A DNA stretch of 64,000 bases from Treponema sp. (GTDB taxonomy: Bacteria > Spirochaetota > Spirochaetia > Treponematales > Breznakiellaceae). The notes under the pieces were generated by a model that saw only the letters and a program-made list of their open reading frames with translations, was not told the DNA's origin and made no database searches. Of this stretch, positions 63,051 to 64,000 are shown piece after piece (the stretch's first letter is position 1; each line of letters opens with the position of its first letter). The stretch is from contig WQYB01000007.1 of assembly GCA_009781475.1 (NCBI GenBank), forward strand, positions 1 through 64,000, given 5' to 3'. The translations under genes were made by a program, and so were the position numbers.

Positions 63051-64000
63051 TTATATGGCAAAATACAGAATTACACATGCTCCTGCAGCCATTAAAACAC
63101 CTATTGATAATCGCAGCCAATATTGTTTAAAGTTAACTTCTTTAAAAATAAAAATACCTATAATAATAGTCCAAAAAACATTAAGCTGCGTTATACTCCA
63201 TGCAACAGCATTAGGTATCATTCTGTATGAATAAATTGTTAAAAGGGTAGCGCATAAAAACATAGCTCCTGATATAAACGGCAGCCATGTTTTTTTGTTT
63301 ATTCTTATTATATCATTAAACCTTTGTTTAACTGTTGAGGGTTCGCTTGGTTTATTTCCAATTATCAAATAAACAATTACAGAAAAAATTATCAAAGACA
63401 TAGAATGATAAAATAACTGGGCAAAAGTGAATCTATCGCCTGTAATAGAAGGTCTGGAAACTATACTGTTAAAAAAAGCTGAAAAACCGAAACATACACC
63501 GGAAAATAATGCGAGCAAAATACCCAATATTTTATTTTTTCCGGCAGTTATTCCCTGCGGTACTTTAAGCCCGTCTTTTACATTTTGTATTCCAAGCTCT
63601 GCATCCGTCTTAATCTGAAAAAATAAGGCTGAACAAAACATTACTGTCATGCCAATAAACAAAAAAACGACTTTTATTCCTGAAGTCATATCGGCTATTA
63701 TTAACAGAATAAGAAGTGAACCAACAGGACCTTGAATATTTTTCCATTGATTAAAACGTGTAAGACCTATTTTGTCTATTGCCAAATTATAAGCAGCCAT
63801 TCCAAGAACCCAGATAAAACCCCGTAAAACAGTTAAAAGATGCCAGGGTGAAAGCATATTTTCAGGATCTTCAAAACCAAATCCCCAAATAACAGTAATC
63901 AAAACTATAGTTCCGAAAAAGTAGGCGATACCCATCCACATAGTATAAAGAATTACATTCTGTTTTGAAAATTTTCTGGGTACTGCATAAACAGCAAAAA
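63051..64000 (-). CDS. GRP/RhaT-like sugar or drug/metabolite transporter, 5' truncated
   Basis: The frame is open to the window edge on the reverse strand, so the start lies outside; the first visible residues read AVYAVPRKFSKQNVILYTMW. About nine to ten hydrophobic segments are present, in the ten-helix DMT pattern. NAVAWSITQLNVFWTIIIGI near the C-terminus, and the long central linker, resemble the GRP sugar-uptake and RhaT families. The substrate is unknown. The ATG at 63941 is internal to the conserved region and is not the start. It lies 18 nt upstream of birA on the same strand. Confidence 0.8.
   Translation of the reverse strand, partial: FAVYAVPRKFSKQNVILYTMWMGIAYFFGTIVLITVIWGFGFEDPENMLSPWHLLTVLRGFIWVLGMAAYNLAIDKIGLTRFNQWKNIQGPVGSLLILLIIADMTSGIKVVFLFIGMTVMFCSALFFQIKTDAELGIQNVKDGLKVPQGITAGKNKILGILLALFSGVCFGFSAFFNSIVSRPSITGDRFTFAQLFYHSMSLIIFSVIVYLIIGNKPSEPSTVKQRFNDIIRINKKTWLPFISGAMFLCATLLTIYSYRMIPNAVAWSITQLNVFWTIIIGIFIFKEVNFKQYWLRLSIGVLMAAGACVILYFAI

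Overview
The window looks like a chromosomal segment of a low-GC Treponema-type spirochaete. The evidence is a division cluster (murF, mraY, ftsW, divIB, ftsA, ftsZ) running through dprA, topA, xerC and hslVU straight into a flagellar operon (flgB, flgC, fliE, fliF, fliG, fliH, fliI, fliJ), an order known from treponemes. Supporting signs are several lipoproteins with relaxed lipoboxes, frequent TTG and GTG starts, an Rpn-family nuclease and a BMP-family ABC importer. Most of the window is housekeeping DNA. There is no prophage, CRISPR array, insertion sequence, tRNA or rRNA gene that I can support.

Layout. Positions 1-14799 hold envelope synthesis and division, two tyrosine recombinases, DprA, topoisomerase I and the HslVU protease, tightly packed with many 1-17 nt overlaps. 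Positions 14862-22240 hold the flagellar basal-body, switch and export genes. Positions 22274-24787 form a small accessory island: a lipoprotein, a 350 bp non-coding stretch, an Rpn nuclease with an apparent intragenic small gene, an inverted repeat, and a small reverse-strand gene. Positions 24856-30327 hold an M16 peptidase lipoprotein converging on a reverse-strand pair: a caspase/FGE-domain lipoprotein and a secreted transglutaminase-like protein. Positions 30431-41134 hold dnaE, yggT, recG, then reverse-strand pcrA and rdgB, then a lipoprotein and trmB. Positions 41125-46983 hold an FGGY kinase and a four-gene BMP-type ABC importer. Positions 47000-52396 hold an adenylate cyclase, a large HEAT-repeat membrane protein and a reverse-strand exported protein. 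Positions 52621-58511 are the rimP-nusA-infB-rbfA-truB operon. Positions 58601-64000 hold a glucosaminidase-like protein, argS, a frameshifted birA and a partial sugar/DMT transporter.

The most interesting signals are these. (1) The Rpn gene has a strong internal ribosome-binding site and in-frame ATG that would make an 82-residue C-terminal protein, matching the arrangement of intragenic antitoxins known for Rpn defence nucleases. (2) A family of heptamer-periodic repeats built on CACGGAG forms long hairpins inside operons (ftsA/ftsZ, fliG/fliH, rbfA/truB) and has entered coding frames, adding near-identical peptides to XerC, RbfA and TruB. (3) Several monocistronic genes or operon heads have a -10 box 6-8 nt before the ATG and no Shine-Dalgarno sequence, predicting leaderless mRNAs next to normal Shine-Dalgarno genes. 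(4) A perfect intrinsic terminator lies between the promoter and first gene of the rimP-nusA operon, predicting attenuation, probably by NusA itself. NusA here also carries an unusual C-terminal zinc ribbon.
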